A stretch of 64,000 nucleotides of DNA, from assembly GCA_963920765.1 (NCBI GenBank), contig OY987245.1, forward strand, positions 994,501-1,058,500, in the 5' to 3' direction. Both the position numbers and the translations under genes were made by a program. The notes under the pieces are model-generated. The model worked only from the letters and a program-made list of their open reading frames with translations. It was not told the origin of the DNA and ran no database searches. Below, piece after piece: positions 24,572 to 37,164 of the stretch. The stretch comes from Ulota crispa (taxonomy: Eukaryota; Streptophyta; Bryopsida; Orthotrichales; Orthotrichaceae). The stretch's first letter is position 1. Each line of letters begins with the position of its first letter.

Positions 24572-25216
24572 GCACTTATTTTTTGTAGAAATCGGGTTAT
24601 GTAGAGGTACATATGAGAGTTTTTTTTTCTTCTTCTTGCAACTTGTCCAAGCATTGGTGTGGTGAGTTGGGATAATCATCTGTGGGCATGGATTTGCACT
24701 TGACCTAAGGTGACGATTCGAGATGTTGCGTGGACAAACCTGAAACCCGAAATCCAAAAACCCTACACCCTAAAATACTAAACCATCCATCTCCTAAACC
24801 ATCTCCTGAATTTTACATCAGAGGCTTGGCTTATGAACTGGGTGCTTGATTTCATGTATGTAAGACTATCCGTTAAGAGCAGTGTTGGTTTGGAGATGTT
24901 GAATATTCTGCCTCGAGTCCTTTTTGAGATAATCCTTTCTACGAGTCTTTATGCTTTTAGGTTCGGCAGCTTTTCCCATTGCTCGTGGGAACGGGGCCCT
25001 CTCACAAAATAGGTGGACCAGTACTACATAAATAGAAATGTGTATTCGGTCTTTTTCCTTTTTTTTCCTGAACATGACCCAATGAAGAGGCCGGTTTCTA
25101 TTGATTAGGCAAGCAAAGTTGTGTGAATAATAATTTTCTTACATGTCTCTTTCTGTTCTTAGCTTTTTCAGTTTCTGATGCCAGCAAATACTAATGTTGA
25201 AGAAGAAATGATTTCT
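24572..25216. other. 3' flank of the PELP1-like gene
   Basis: Probable 3' UTR followed by spacer; no gene seen. Confidence 0.4.
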
Positions 25217-25220
25217 TTAA

Positions 25221-25570
25221 CCCTTAAAGGACGGATGGATCACCATGGCTTGCCTATAACAGTCTATAGTGTTTTGCACATGGGCACTAGTAGTATTGTT
25301 GCAAAAAGTTGGAAAAGTTAACAGTGCATGGTACCCTCATGAAAATTGCAAGAAGGGCACCTTGAGAGCTAACACCATGTTTGTGAATCTTATCAGAATT
25401 TAGATTACAAAAAAAAATGAATATATCTCAAGAGATAATTTTTTGTCTTCCAAGATGGACCATGTGTTTATGATCACTTCTAAAAAAATCAGATGAAAAA
25501 CGACTTTTTCCTGGATCACAGAATCTTTTTTCAGAGCAAGAGGATGTTTTTCCTCCTAGACATTCAGGGG
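25221..25570. mobile_element. TTAA element A1 (350 bp)
   Basis: TTAA at 25217-25220 and 25571-25574; inverted ends CCCTTAAAGGAC and CCCCTGAATGTC read inward. Shares interior blocks (CCCTCATGAAAATTG, GTGAATCTT) with A2 and, inverted, with A3. Confidence 0.9.
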
Positions 25571-25574
25571 TTAA

Positions 25575-25876
25575 ATAAGCAAGAAAATGCAACGAGGAAG
25601 CTTATGATCTTTAAAACCGTGATAAAATGTTCATAGAGAAATCTGTGATATTGTGCTTTGGTACTTGCAAGTTTGTCAGTACTGAATTTTGAAAACGCAA
25701 TATCCTTGTATTTGGGTATCTGAACTTCTACTCATTCCTAATAGATCTACGTTGGAATCTATCTTTACATCTGCACAATGTTTCATGCATAAATTATGGA
25801 AACATGATATAGTCTATCATAAATTTGTTCTCTTTAGTTTCATGATTTTTCATAATCTGGAAATTTGAGGCATTAT
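25575..25876. other. Spacer between A1 and A2
   Basis: About 300 bases with no gene; nothing recognised. Confidence 0.4.
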
Positions 25877-25880
25877 TTAA

Positions 25881-26249
25881 CCCCTAAATGTTGGGTTGGT
25901 TATTGTGATTATCTTTATACAACAACTCTACATTGCTTTACAATGGTGTGGCAAGTGTCCACCCATTCTAATAATGTTTCCAAAAGTTGCAAAAATCAAT
26001 AGTGCATGTTGCCCTCATGAAAATTGTAAAAAGGCACCATGGGACCTAAAACTATGTCTGTGAATCTTCTCACAATTTGGATTACCCAAAAATATGAGTG
26101 AATTTGGTGAGGTTGTTTTTAGCCTTCCACAATGAACCATGTGTTTATGATCACCTCAAAAAAAATTCAAATAAAAAAAAGGCTTTTTTCATCCTATAGG
26201 GGATTTTTTGTTATCAAAGGGACAAAAATATCCTCTTTGAAATTTAAAG
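25881..26249. mobile_element. TTAA element A2 (about 369 bp, degraded right end)
   Basis: A second copy of family A in the same orientation, 300 bp from the first. The left end TTAA-CCCCTAAATG is clear (TTAA at 25877-25880). The right end is tentative, at AATTTAAAG-TTAA (26250-26253). Interior homology to A1 is obvious around 26000-26170. Confidence 0.75.
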
Positions 26250-26253
26250 TTAA

Positions 26254-27829
26254 TAATATGAAAGTATAGTCTTCTCACAGAAATAGCATCTCTAGTAAGT
26301 GTTACCGCATATTAAATTGTAAATTCCCATTGTGTCAATATGTTTGTCGGATGATTCCTAGGAACACTTGAACCCTTTTTTTTTCTTAACTTTATGTGAG
26401 TTGATTTTTTGTCACAACTTTTGCATTTTACTTTTTACAAACTCAAAATCCTTAAGAAAATTGCTTAAGAGTTATGCACCTTATGTGCTATGTGCTTGCT
26501 TTTCAGAAAGAAATTCTGTTGTAGATCCCAATGATTGTTGTATAAGCTCTATTCCAAAAACAAAAGTTAAAAAACAAAAATTAAATATGCTAGTTATGCC
26601 ATGCTGATTGTTTAGATCTTCATTTAAATATTATGCACACCAATTTGAAATCAAAAGTTTAAACAAGGAAATTATTTAGCTGCTCATATTTTGGTTGCTT
26701 TACAAATAGGCCTGTCTTAAATAAACTAAGACACTTATCTTAAACCACCCCCATTTGCCATATTACCATTTATGACGATATTTGGAATTGTACCAAGCAC
26801 GCAAAGTTGCAACTCGTAGTGAAGGGGTTGGCTCTTGGTAAACAACTGTAGTCTCTTCATATCTATTGAAATAAGGTATTCAAACATCTCCTACCATAAA
26901 CAACAATGTTGCATTAAAAGCTGTTTAGGTGTTTAGTTACAAAAGGAGTTCGTCAAAGAACATTAAAACAATTGTTGACGTTCTAGACTATGCAATGCCT
27001 TGCATCGATGATCTTCTCAGGTCTTCAATCAGAGAGTATCTAAATTGCAACTTCATGGCAAAATTCGTGTGTACAAGGAGATAGCGAAACAAAAAACAAA
27101 ACCTCATGTAATCTATGCTGTAAATGACAAGAATTTGCAACAGAGATACAATGATACACTTAGCTGTGTAGCACTTGATATATACGTTACAAAAAAGAGA
27201 AGGTAAGGAAGCATAATGCTAACTTGAAAAACTTCAAAGGCTAACAACCTAAGTACACCGCAGAATTTGGACTTCATTGTTTCAAAGAACATAATCAAAA
27301 AATCGATACAAGTGGACATTTTTTATTGCACAACTGCCTCAAATCCCATAACTGGAGAACACATATCTAACAAGGAAGAAAAACCAGATGATGGTCGCCC
27401 TGAATTTGGACACTTTATTGAAGAATTCCAGTACAAACAGACTTAATATATGAAGATCCTGAATATAATAATCGTCTTGTAGAAATTACTACTTCGGACG
27501 GGGTGACAGCGGTTGACTGCTATTCGAATAGATAGGCATGGAGCCCACTTCATGACAAACATAACCATGTCTTGCTATGGTAATAAGCTGCATGACCTCG
27601 AGAGCATTTAAGATAGAAATGGATACGAATAGCTCATGAGATACTTATTGGTTCCTCTCATCAGTCTGTAGAAACTCTGCTTAGTGGATAGCATCTTAAC
27701 TTGAACTCAACAATAGATATGAAAAAGAAGACGTCTAGTGCTACTAGACAAACTCGATTTCCTGCAACACTCACCAGTTCAGAGCCTTCAAACATCTTCC
27801 TGGCCAACGTAATGTATCAGCGAAATCGT
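26254..27829. other. AT-rich spacer, no gene recognised
   Basis: Short open frames only. The last 150 bases may be the 3' untranslated part of the minus-strand epimerase relic. Confidence 0.4.
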
Positions 27830-28903
27830 TGGCACGCTGTCCACACTTCATGTGGTTGCAGAATAATAGGCCTCTCCACAGCACCAGCCCCTACGCACAG
27901 CATATGTTGGTACTCGTCCAAGGGGTTGTCGCCAGCGGTTTTCGGTTTTAAGCCAGGACTTGAGCCGGGCCTTGAGCCTAGCCAACTTCTTTTCCTTATA
28001 TGGGGTCCACAGCACAACATCTAGAAGGTTCAGATTTTTCTTCAGTGTGAACATCAAATCTCTGTCAAGATCTGTCAAGGCTATTTCGGTAGAAGTGTCC
28101 ACGTAGGTACGATATGTCTTCTTTTGTAAGGAGATCGCTATACTTGTCTCTTTCTTCACTTTGCTGTTCTTCAATCTGTCGAGATAATCAACCTTTGCAA
28201 GCCCATGGACTCGAACGCTGCTGATGTCTGAGATGTACAGGTAATTCAGCAGCACGAATGTGAAGGTGAAAGGCTGGACACCAAAGTTGCTGATTTTGAT
28301 TTCCGAGGTGAGCTCACCTGCTGGTCCTCAAATGATCCTCTGGCGGAGTTTGTAGTTGTTCGGCCATGTCTGAAATTGCGATCGCGTTTGCTTCAATACA
28401 AGGTCGACGTAAGGGACGCTTGCGCCATTCTTCTTGGAAGTCGGTGGGGGCGGAGGTAGAGGATTCGGGTCGATCTTCCACATCCGGTTACTGGCAACGC
28501 CATGCTGCTGTCCTAAGGCACGGGAACCACTGGCGTACGGAAAGCACACTTGTATCCCGCCGTGGATTATCTCCAGAGTGTTGAAAATGGCCCTGGGACT
28601 CAGGAAAATAAGGTTCTCATTTTCTTTATTTTTCCAGGAGGTTACCTGACCCCCGTAGAGGTAAACCTCTATCGCTGCTCCCAGTGGTTCTTGAAAGATG
28701 GCTTTCCTCATGCCCGTGCCGCGATCCGTGACCACTTCCCAAGCCATCCCTGCAGACTGCATCGAAATTGACTCACGGGCGATGTGTCTCCTGATTACCA
28801 ACCTTGCACTAGATGATGTACTGATGAAGACTCGATTCGAAATGTGTCTGATACAAGTGATAAAACCGGCCAGCGTTGACGACACTGCAAATTGGCAGGG
28901 CAA
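27830..28903 (-). pseudogene. Glucose-6-phosphate 1-epimerase / apospory-associated protein C-like, intron-less broken copy
   Basis: The family (galactose-mutarotase-like beta-sandwich) interconverts hexose-6-phosphate anomers. On the minus strand the N-terminus from 28903 is Ser/Arg-rich and could be an organelle transit peptide. Then come EVYLYGGQVTSWKN, HGGIQVCFPYAS (family RGGIPVCFPQ), QHGVASNRMW and, after an in-frame stop at about 28326, FTFTFVLLNYLYISDISSVR and VDYLDRLKN. A shift near 28000 precedes DEYQHMLCVGAGAVERPI. Plant members are intron-rich, yet about 900 bp is collinear here without introns, which suggests a retrocopy. Key residues are changed: the His of the YHTYF motif is lost, the first Arg of RGGIP is His, and the Glu of the CVEAA motif is Gly. 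It cannot be a working enzyme. Confidence 0.8.
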
Positions 28904-31507
28904 TTAGAGGTCAAATTTTGGAGTATTATTACAAAGGAATACGAAACGTCAAGCTGAACATCTAGAGCGCTGGCTCGAGCAAGAGCCACGTGGTAATTCA
29001 AACAATCAATCAACTGAAACGAATGAATCCATAGCATTGTTTACGCCGCGCAATTGAATTTTAGAGTACTGACGTAATTCAACACCTCACGGCATGAGTT
29101 CTATGCAGTCAGTGCTGATCTTCCAAGGAAACATTGCTAATCACGGTGGCAGACCTGCAGCATCAAATGATCAAGGAACACCAATATTCTCATTCTGCTG
29201 AAAATCGAGCATATAAGCTCTACAGATTACTAAATGAGCACTTCGTAATCTAAATTTTGAACGTAAAAACCAAGACATCCCGCGCGCAGGGATGTTGCAT
29301 AGTCGGTTGACCCAAAATGCGTGTCCCATTCAACTTTCAGGAAGATGTTTTGATTGTAAGGTTTATTTCTTATAGAAGAAAGAGATTGGAAGCATTTTAA
29401 ATTAGTGGATATATTTTATATTTGTTCATAAAACAAAACATATAATCAATATTAGTTAAAGTTAATAATTTAGAAATAAGGGACTTTTAAATGCATATAT
29501 TTGGATTGTCCCATTCACAGCATCTTATGAAAATGATAGACATAATGTATCAAGTTAGCAATAATGTGTACATAGGGACTACATATGTGATTTAGCACCT
29601 TTTAAGTATTTGAAAAACGTGCTATAATTTTAGATAAGTGATACACAATAAAAGCTATGGACTTTTTAGTGCCCAAATTAAGGTTGAATGTTTAAGCGGC
29701 AATATCTTAATGATTTTAACATTTATTTCATTTTTTTTTTTTTTATTGCAAAAGCCTTTCAAATGGCTTCATGAGCTTGATTTTTTTTTATAATGCACAT
29801 ATTTATATATAGGAAAACAAACACTTTGTGATCCATTCAGAAATCTCAAAATTATGGACTTTTTATGGCGTTTTATCTGCCATTTTTGGGTGAACCGATC
29901 ATGCAACTACCCCACAGAGAAGGTCAAATCGTGCAAACATATTATACACAAAGACGCACGAGGACAGCAGTAGAATTGCAAAGAGTTTCCGCACATTCGC
30001 ATTCAATTCTAAGTACAAGAACATCGTTAACAACAAGTCAAAAAATCTTGCAGCAGACGTACAGCTCATGCAACCAAATTAGCTCCCTGCGCGACACACT
30101 TTAGGACGCAGAAAATCTTGTATTTCTCCTCACAATGCAACCGCCCATCCTTCTAAAACACTTGCTATCATCGTAATTTCCAATAATCGACGCTATGGTA
30201 ATTAAACAAATGAATGAATGCAATGTCTTGCAGCTCAAAACCGAGCAGATTCTTCTAAATCTCGCTCTAAAAAGAGAAACTGCAGCTCACCGGGATGGAC
30301 GCATCTGTACATGACGCCCGAAGAAGCTCGATGATCTCAATTAGAATTACGACATTTGTCCGCGAGGTTACACTACAATACGTGATGCAGTTCATGCTGT
30401 CTACAAACGTACAAATCTATCAGAATAATTAGGATCACGTGCAAATATTCCGATGTAATTGAGGTTTCTAATCAGCAAGACAACGGGAGTCTCCTTGTTT
30501 ATTACGATGCCGTGCTTTCAAAATCCATGACGAGAAATACTAAACGGTAATGTGCAGTGCGAGAATGGCGCCCTTGTTGAAGAGAATTGAAGAAGGCGAC
30601 GTGATGAGGTTGAGCACATGCGAGTCTACGCCATTCGACACGTCAAGAATCAAGACCTGGCGTCGACTGTTGGATTTGCGGAACTTTTAGGGTTTTGCAT
30701 TGGAAGCACCGGAGTTATAATCCCCGCTAAGTTGGGGGTGTCCATAAGGGCAGCCATCTAAGTCGTCCCAAGTGCTGATTTCCCATTTTGAGAGTGCTAG
30801 ACCCCTCCAAACAAATCCCTAGGAAAATGTTCAAAAACACAAAATATATATTTTCATTAATTTCAAGATATTTTATGCGTTTTGGGTCTTTGTGGAGTTT
30901 GTTGTGAATTTTTAAAATTAGATGTTGGTTGGATTTGTAAAGGAGCAAGTATTGCTCAATATTTTTCTTCTAACAAATTTTAGGAAACTCAACAATGTGT
31001 AGGGTAAAGGCCTCACACAAGCACATTCACACAAGCACATTCTCACATATAAGCCATGCGGACAACGGCTAAGCCTGAGTTAATAGTGACACAAAGGTGA
31101 GATTGCCTCTAAGTGAGGTCCTTAGATTATGTGAATGTTGATTGAAGAAAATATTGCCATTATGTGACCTTTTTGTTGGTAGGAGTGACATTACAATTTT
31201 TATTGTTTCATTCAAAAGTATAAGTGCAATTAAAATTACAAAGGTTTTTGTTCAAGCAACGTTTACAATACTAAAATTTCTTAAGGTCAACTTACACAAT
31301 GTTATGATGCATTCATTTTTTCATGATTGATTTTGGTATATACTCAAAATCAACATTCAAGTTTTTAATTGAAGAGCTAAATTGTATATAGTGAGTGACT
31401 TAATTTCAAGAAGGATTTACAAAACAAAAACCACCCACTTTATATCAACCTTTATATTCACCTAAACTTGTCACTTGGTATTGTTATTTATAATAGAATA
31501 CAACCTT

Positions 31508-31510
<3 letters not shown>
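28904..31510. other. Spacer; one small open frame
   Basis: No gene with recognisable domains. The only frame of mixed composition is 30565-30690 (+), 41 codons starting MAPLLKRIEEGDVMRL, which could be an exon or chance. The remainder is AT-rich. Confidence 0.35.

Positions 31511-31584
<74 letters not shown>
31511..31584. repeat. (TA)n microsatellite
   Basis: About 37 uninterrupted TA units; prone to slippage and to cruciform formation. Confidence 0.98.
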
Positions 31585-31588
<4 letters not shown>

Positions 31589-33193
31589 TATACAACCAAA
31601 AATAGAACCCATTCTATATATCCTTTTGTGCCACTCACTCTAATGAGAGAGTGTTGTGATGGAACTCTTGCATTGAAATTTGATGAAGAGGAGGAGGGTC
31701 AATTTATTTGGATGCAAATAGAGCATTTGTTGCACTACCTAATTAGGAAAATCCCGTCTTCTAATGGTACCTGATTGCAACAAGGTGATTTGCTTATTTT
31801 TTGAATGCTTTTTAAAACCTTGGTTGTTGATCAAGGTTTAAGGGTTTCAAAATGCATAAAGTGGAGATAGGGTACATGCATAAAGTGGTTTACATTGAGG
31901 CTTTACTTTGAATCAAGTTGATGGCATTTGTGAGTTAACTGGTCACTCATGACTTAAATTTTTAAATTGACCAAAGTTTGCGATAAGATTGTTAGTGTAG
32001 ATTTTTTTTATTGGAAGGATAATCCTATTGCCTCAGTTGGTACAATGGGTATGTATACTAGTAGATATATAAACAGTGTTGTAGAATTAGACAAGCTCAA
32101 CAAAGATGACTTTTGTGAAGGAGAGACAAACTTGATTTAAATACAAAGTAATGTGGAACTTTGACATTTTCTAAGCATGACTATGACTTCTACCCTAATT
32201 AACAGCTCCTAAAGAACCTAAAAAACCTAATACTATAAGTAGAGACACTCTAGTTTATTCTTACAAGTAGAATCAAATTCGTTCTTGTAAGCAATTGAAG
32301 TTAGAAGTCACGTTTTATCCAAATCAAATTGTTTATCTCTATCTCAAAAGTCAATTGTTCTTTTCGTCATCTAATTCTAATGCATTCATCAACATCTAAA
32401 AGGAGGTGCCAAACCCCAATACACATAGATTTCTTTGAGAGTTGTTTAATTGCAATCAATCTCTTCTCACAATAACCATAACCAAGTTTTATTACTATGC
32501 ATTTATCTACTAATCAGTTAATCAAGTTATGCATGAACTCATCATGAAAATGCATGATATGCCCTAGAATAACATTGTGAATCAACAAAACCAAAGGAGG
32601 AGGTGATTAGCAAGGAGAACTTTTTAGGCAAATTTTTGCCATACTCCTACCTCATTTTTCCATTGGCTACCTAAACACTGACGAAGTTTGGTGAAAATTT
32701 AGAAAATCCCCAAATCCCCCTCAAGAAAATACCAAGTGTGCCAAAATTTACACGAAGCATACTAATATTAATAGATTTATGGATGAATGTGCACAACTGG
32801 ATGATTTTATCCATCTTCTCCTTGTCCCATTACCTGCTTGCATTCTTGGGTGCATTTTGCTCAGCCAAGGCCAAAACAACAAAAATTCCCTGGTGATGTT
32901 GTGACTTGATACGGTTTGAATTTCAACACCGATAGATGATTATGGTATTCAAGGATTTTTTTTTTCCCATCAATGCGCAGTTGCGCACCTCACAATACAT
33001 GCAGATAAGGGAAAATTTGAATAGTACTATCTTTGTGCACGTGCAACCGCAAAATGAGCTGCTATTAAAAACTTCCCATCAATTGGTTATCGGTGTACAT
33101 AACATTCAGTAGCCTGAAGAGAGGCTGTCTTTCCTTCAAGTATCATACATGAACTTCATCTTGAAAAAACAAAAAAAACAAAAAATTAAAAAG
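31585..33193. other. AT-rich spacer with dispersed repeat Q
   Basis: No gene. The segment 32770-32880 (TTTATGGATGAATGTGCAC, then GCTTGCATTCTTGGGTGCA) is related to 45835-45960 and 47480-47590, so it is a dispersed repeat of unknown class. Confidence 0.5.
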
Positions 33194-33728
<535 letters not shown>

Positions 33729-33732
33729 TTAA

Positions 33733-33951
33733 CCCCTAAACGTCTGAGCGTGCCGCTCTGACCAATACAATAAGGGATATTTTTCTTGTATTTGGAATGG
33801 ATCCACACCTCTTGAGACTAACAAAGAAGTTGGAGAATGGATCAATGCGGTTCTAGTGAGCTACTTGAGATCCCAAATTAAAATTTCTTATTGGTAATAA
33901 ATGACAATTATACATCAACGTATATAATATGCCCTATGGACATTTTAAGGG
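33733..33951. mobile_element. TTAA element K (219 bp)
   Basis: TTAA at 33729-33732 and 33952-33955. Inverted ends CCCCTAAACGTC and CCCTTAAAATGTCC (read inward). First member of a run of elements that share single TTAA junctions. Confidence 0.8.
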
Positions 33952-33955
33952 TTAA

Positions 33956-34190
33956 CCTCTGAAGGGCCCAAACGCCCTTTGTGGCCATATGTATAACTGT
34001 GTGCATAGACATATTTGAGCTACTTTGAGGACTTTTCAAAAATATTTATGCACCCCCCATCATACAACCCTTCAATATGTATGGGTTGAAACACTTAATT
34101 TCCATCTGATTCAAACTTCTGAATATTGGTTGCAACCATATTTGGTATCATAACCCTAGAGCCCAAGGGCCTTTCAGGGGTTAACCCCTA
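33956..34190. mobile_element. TTAA element C1 (235 bp)
   Basis: TTAA at 33952-33955 (shared with K) and 34191-34194 (shared with D2). Ends CCTCTGAAGGGCC and GGGCCTTTCAGGGG. Clearly the same family as C2 at 60356-60606 (shared TTTGAGCTACTTTGAGG and CATACAACCCTTCAAT-type blocks). Confidence 0.9.
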
Positions 34191-34194
34191 AAGA

Positions 34195-35108
34195 ACCAAG
34201 CTCTTTTTCAATGAAAGATACTAAAAACTGCCACTTTTGGGGGAATGAGTAGAAAGGTAGGAAAAACAATTATTTTTGGAAATCCAATCATAAGATCTTG
34301 CCCTAGAGTATGGGAGGTACTTGTGGAAAAAAAATCAATTCATTCTAGAGGTAGAGGAGTGAGATATGGTCATCTATAATGAAAATGAACTTTTTTATCT
34401 TACTGTCCAAAAATTTCAAAATCCTTTGACCTCCCCTATATCAAAAAGATTGCTCTATGCAAAGTTGAGGTTTATTTTTTCCATGTAGAACACCAATTAG
34501 GTAAGTGTGGGAGAGCTTTCAAATGAATTGGAGGTGTGATTTGTGAAATTTTGCAGTGCCTGAAGGCCATAAGATTTGCATGTACATTAGGCAATATTGG
34601 AGGATTTATGTAAAATTCAAAAATCTAAAATTATTTTGATCCAAATGGTGAAAACCAAGGAATCTTAGTCTAATACAACTTGGAAAAAAGAATTAAAAAA
34701 ACAAATCCACAAAGAGCACAAAAAAGTAAAGCACCAAAGGCAAAAAGAATGGAGGTACGGGAGTCTTGTATTTGCCCACAAACCAAAACTTTTCACTCAT
34801 AAATCAAAATTGAAATGATTCAAAGCTCTCCACATGTGTATAAATCTAAAAAATGAATTTCAAATTTTGATTTTGAAAAAATGTTATTTAAAAAAAAAAT
34901 TTTGGCTGCCCAATCTCCCTTGTTTTTTAGAAATTTGTGCATGACTTCTTCAATGATTGTCGGAATGAAGGAAAAAATAGATGCCCATGCAAACCTTTGA
35001 ATTCCCCATTTTCCATAAAAGTTTCAAAAAATCACGCAAAGCAGTTTAGCCATAGGTACATGCCCAAAATCCCATTTGTTCACCAAAGAGACAATGGTCC
35101 ATTAGGGG
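34195..35108. mobile_element. TTAA element D2 (914 bp)
   Basis: TTAA at 34191-34194 and 35109-35112. Ends CCCCTAAAGAACC and CCATTAGGGG. The right terminal 100 bp match D1. D3 is a copy of near-equal length in opposite orientation. No coding frame of note. Confidence 0.85.
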
Positions 35109-35112
35109 TTAA

Positions 35113-35198
35113 CCCTTAAGCAATGGGGAGGGTCACCAAAGATACACATCCCTAGTGTATGAGCGGGGACAATTTTTGTCCCCATGGTCCTTTAGGGG
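35113..35198. mobile_element. TTAA element L (86 bp)
   Basis: TTAA at 35109-35112 (shared with D2) and 35199-35202; ends CCCTTAAGC and CCTTTAGGGG. Probably a deletion derivative of a larger element, since little more than the terminal regions remains. Confidence 0.7.
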
Positions 35199-35228
35199 TT
35201 AAGTTAGGTAAGGGAAAATTGGATTTAA

Positions 35229-36144
35229 CCCCTAAATCCCTGAGTGTCCCCTCGGGGGACAAATGGGATTTCAAGCAGATACCTATAGCCTCAATTTTTG
35301 TCTTGATTTTTTGAATTTTTTTTTGAAGATAGGAAAACACATTAGCTTTTGGGGAATATAATTTTTATTCCAATCGATGCCTAAAAGCAATAGTTATGCC
35401 TAGATAAGCAAAAAATTATGCAAATTGGGCAGCAAAAAAAATTTACAAAAACTTGAATTTTCTTTTGTTTTTTTGTTTTTTTCCTCATAGGTTATGGTTT
35501 TGTCTACATCTAAAGCTTTGATCCATTCCATTTGGACTAGTTAAGAGAAAGTTATGGACAATCTTGTTTTTTGGGCAGTTTAAGCCTCTTCTTGAAAAAA
35601 TAACTTATAAACTTCATTTTTGAATGCAAGTTTAAGATTTTTTCAAAAAAAATTGTTGGAGAGGGTGAAGTTTGCTTGTTAGAACAATTTCACCATTGGG
35701 ATTATTGAGTTTCAATTCCATTGCAAGGTTATTAACAATTTAAGTTTCTGTTCAATCTTGTACCTTCTTCTACCTAATGTCTTTTTTAAGAATGAAAATT
35801 AAGTATTTTTTGTTTTGATTTTTTTCTAAAGATTCTCAACTCAATTTTCCACCATACAAAAATAAACCTCAAAACTTTGTGGTACAAAAATTTTAGGTTA
35901 AAAATGTTCAAAGTCAAATAGTCTAATCATGCAAGGTGCAAAAGAGTCTGCTTTTTACACTTTGCTTGCAATCTGTGCGGTCAGAGTTTTTGAATCTTTA
36001 TTTCCACATTCTTATACTAGTTTAGTACAAGATTATACGGTTAGATATACAAAAAGACCAATTTTCAAATTTTTTTACTCTTTACAATAGAAATGACAAT
36101 TTAGAGTGTCTTTTGACATAATAAAGGCCCCAGGAATTTAGGGG
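35229..36144. mobile_element. TTAA element D3 (916 bp, inverted relative to D2)
   Basis: TTAA at 35225-35228 and 36145-36148. The left end CCCCTAAATCCCTGAGTG corresponds to the right end of D2 (both continue into AAATGGGATTT and TACCTAT). Confidence 0.85.
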
Positions 36145-36228
36145 TTAAAACCATCCCTGTAAGCATAGTAATTCATGAAATCAGCTGTTAGTAATTTTCA
36201 ACGTGTTGACTGAAATTAATGTTCTTAA

Positions 36229-37160
36229 ACCCTTGTAGTCCCATGGTAAAAATTTGTATCATACTTTACTATTGGATGAATTCTCTTACGTGCAGTGTTT
36301 GTTGGATGCGTTGAATTTTCGATTGGACATGTGTTTCATTACTAGCTTGATGCCTAAGAAAGTTTGTGGCAATCTATAAAAATATCAAAATATTATGCCT
36401 CAATAATGGCTTCATTTTTGAAATGCATGCATTTCTAGCAACCACAATAGATAGGTCCAATTTTCAAAAAAAAATCACACTTATTCTCAACATACTTATG
36501 CAACATAGTCTTGAGCGATACAAAGCACACATGCGCATGATCTGGACTTTGTTGCCCTCAAAAAAGAAATTCATCCTAATAGCAATTGAACAAAAAGTCA
36601 AAATTTTAATAATTTGTCTTAAGTTCTTTTAAATTGTAACTATAAAAATTAAAACTAGATATGTTAGAACTTACATAGGAAAAAAAAACACAACAATATC
36701 ACTTATGAATTGAAAAAATATATTGTTTGATCATGAGGGTGTTGAATTTGCAAATATGACTTGTAGTCTTTCAATCCTCTTTTCACATGTTGAATCTAAA
36801 AAGTTGGTCACCAAAAAAACACAAGGACAAAGAAGACAACATGCATAACTCAAGTCACTTTATGGCTTTTCAAAATCTATTTTAAAGGTTTTTAAAATGA
36901 ATTTCTAGTGTAAATTTATCCAAGATCTAGTGTATTTGAGGCTTGTTTCCAAGAGCTCTCAACACTAGAAAATGTCAATACAAAATCTTGAATAGAAAAT
37001 TCATGATCAATCATTTTCAAAATTATATTTTTGATGCTAAAACTAGACTACAAGAAGAACATTGCAAAAATGTAAACTTCTAAAAATAGCTGCTTAGTTA
37101 GATTTGATGAACTTCAAAATATTGTTGAAACCAAAATTTGGTGCCTTGGGCATTTAGGGG
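36229..37160. mobile_element. TTAA element F1 (about 932 bp)
   Basis: TTAA at 36225-36228 and 37161-37164. The right half (36700-37160) is an inverted match to F2 at 55808-56452, sharing GTGCCTTGGGCATTTA and the ACACTAGA/GAGCTCTCAACACTA segments. The left end (ACCCTTGTAGTCCC) is more diverged. Confidence 0.8.
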
Positions 37161-37164
37161 TTAA

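Noticed and set aside
33949..37164. Interstitial telomeric repeats (TTTAGGG-like strings)
   Set aside because: Each TTTAGGGG lies singly next to TTAA at the end of an element, never in tandem.
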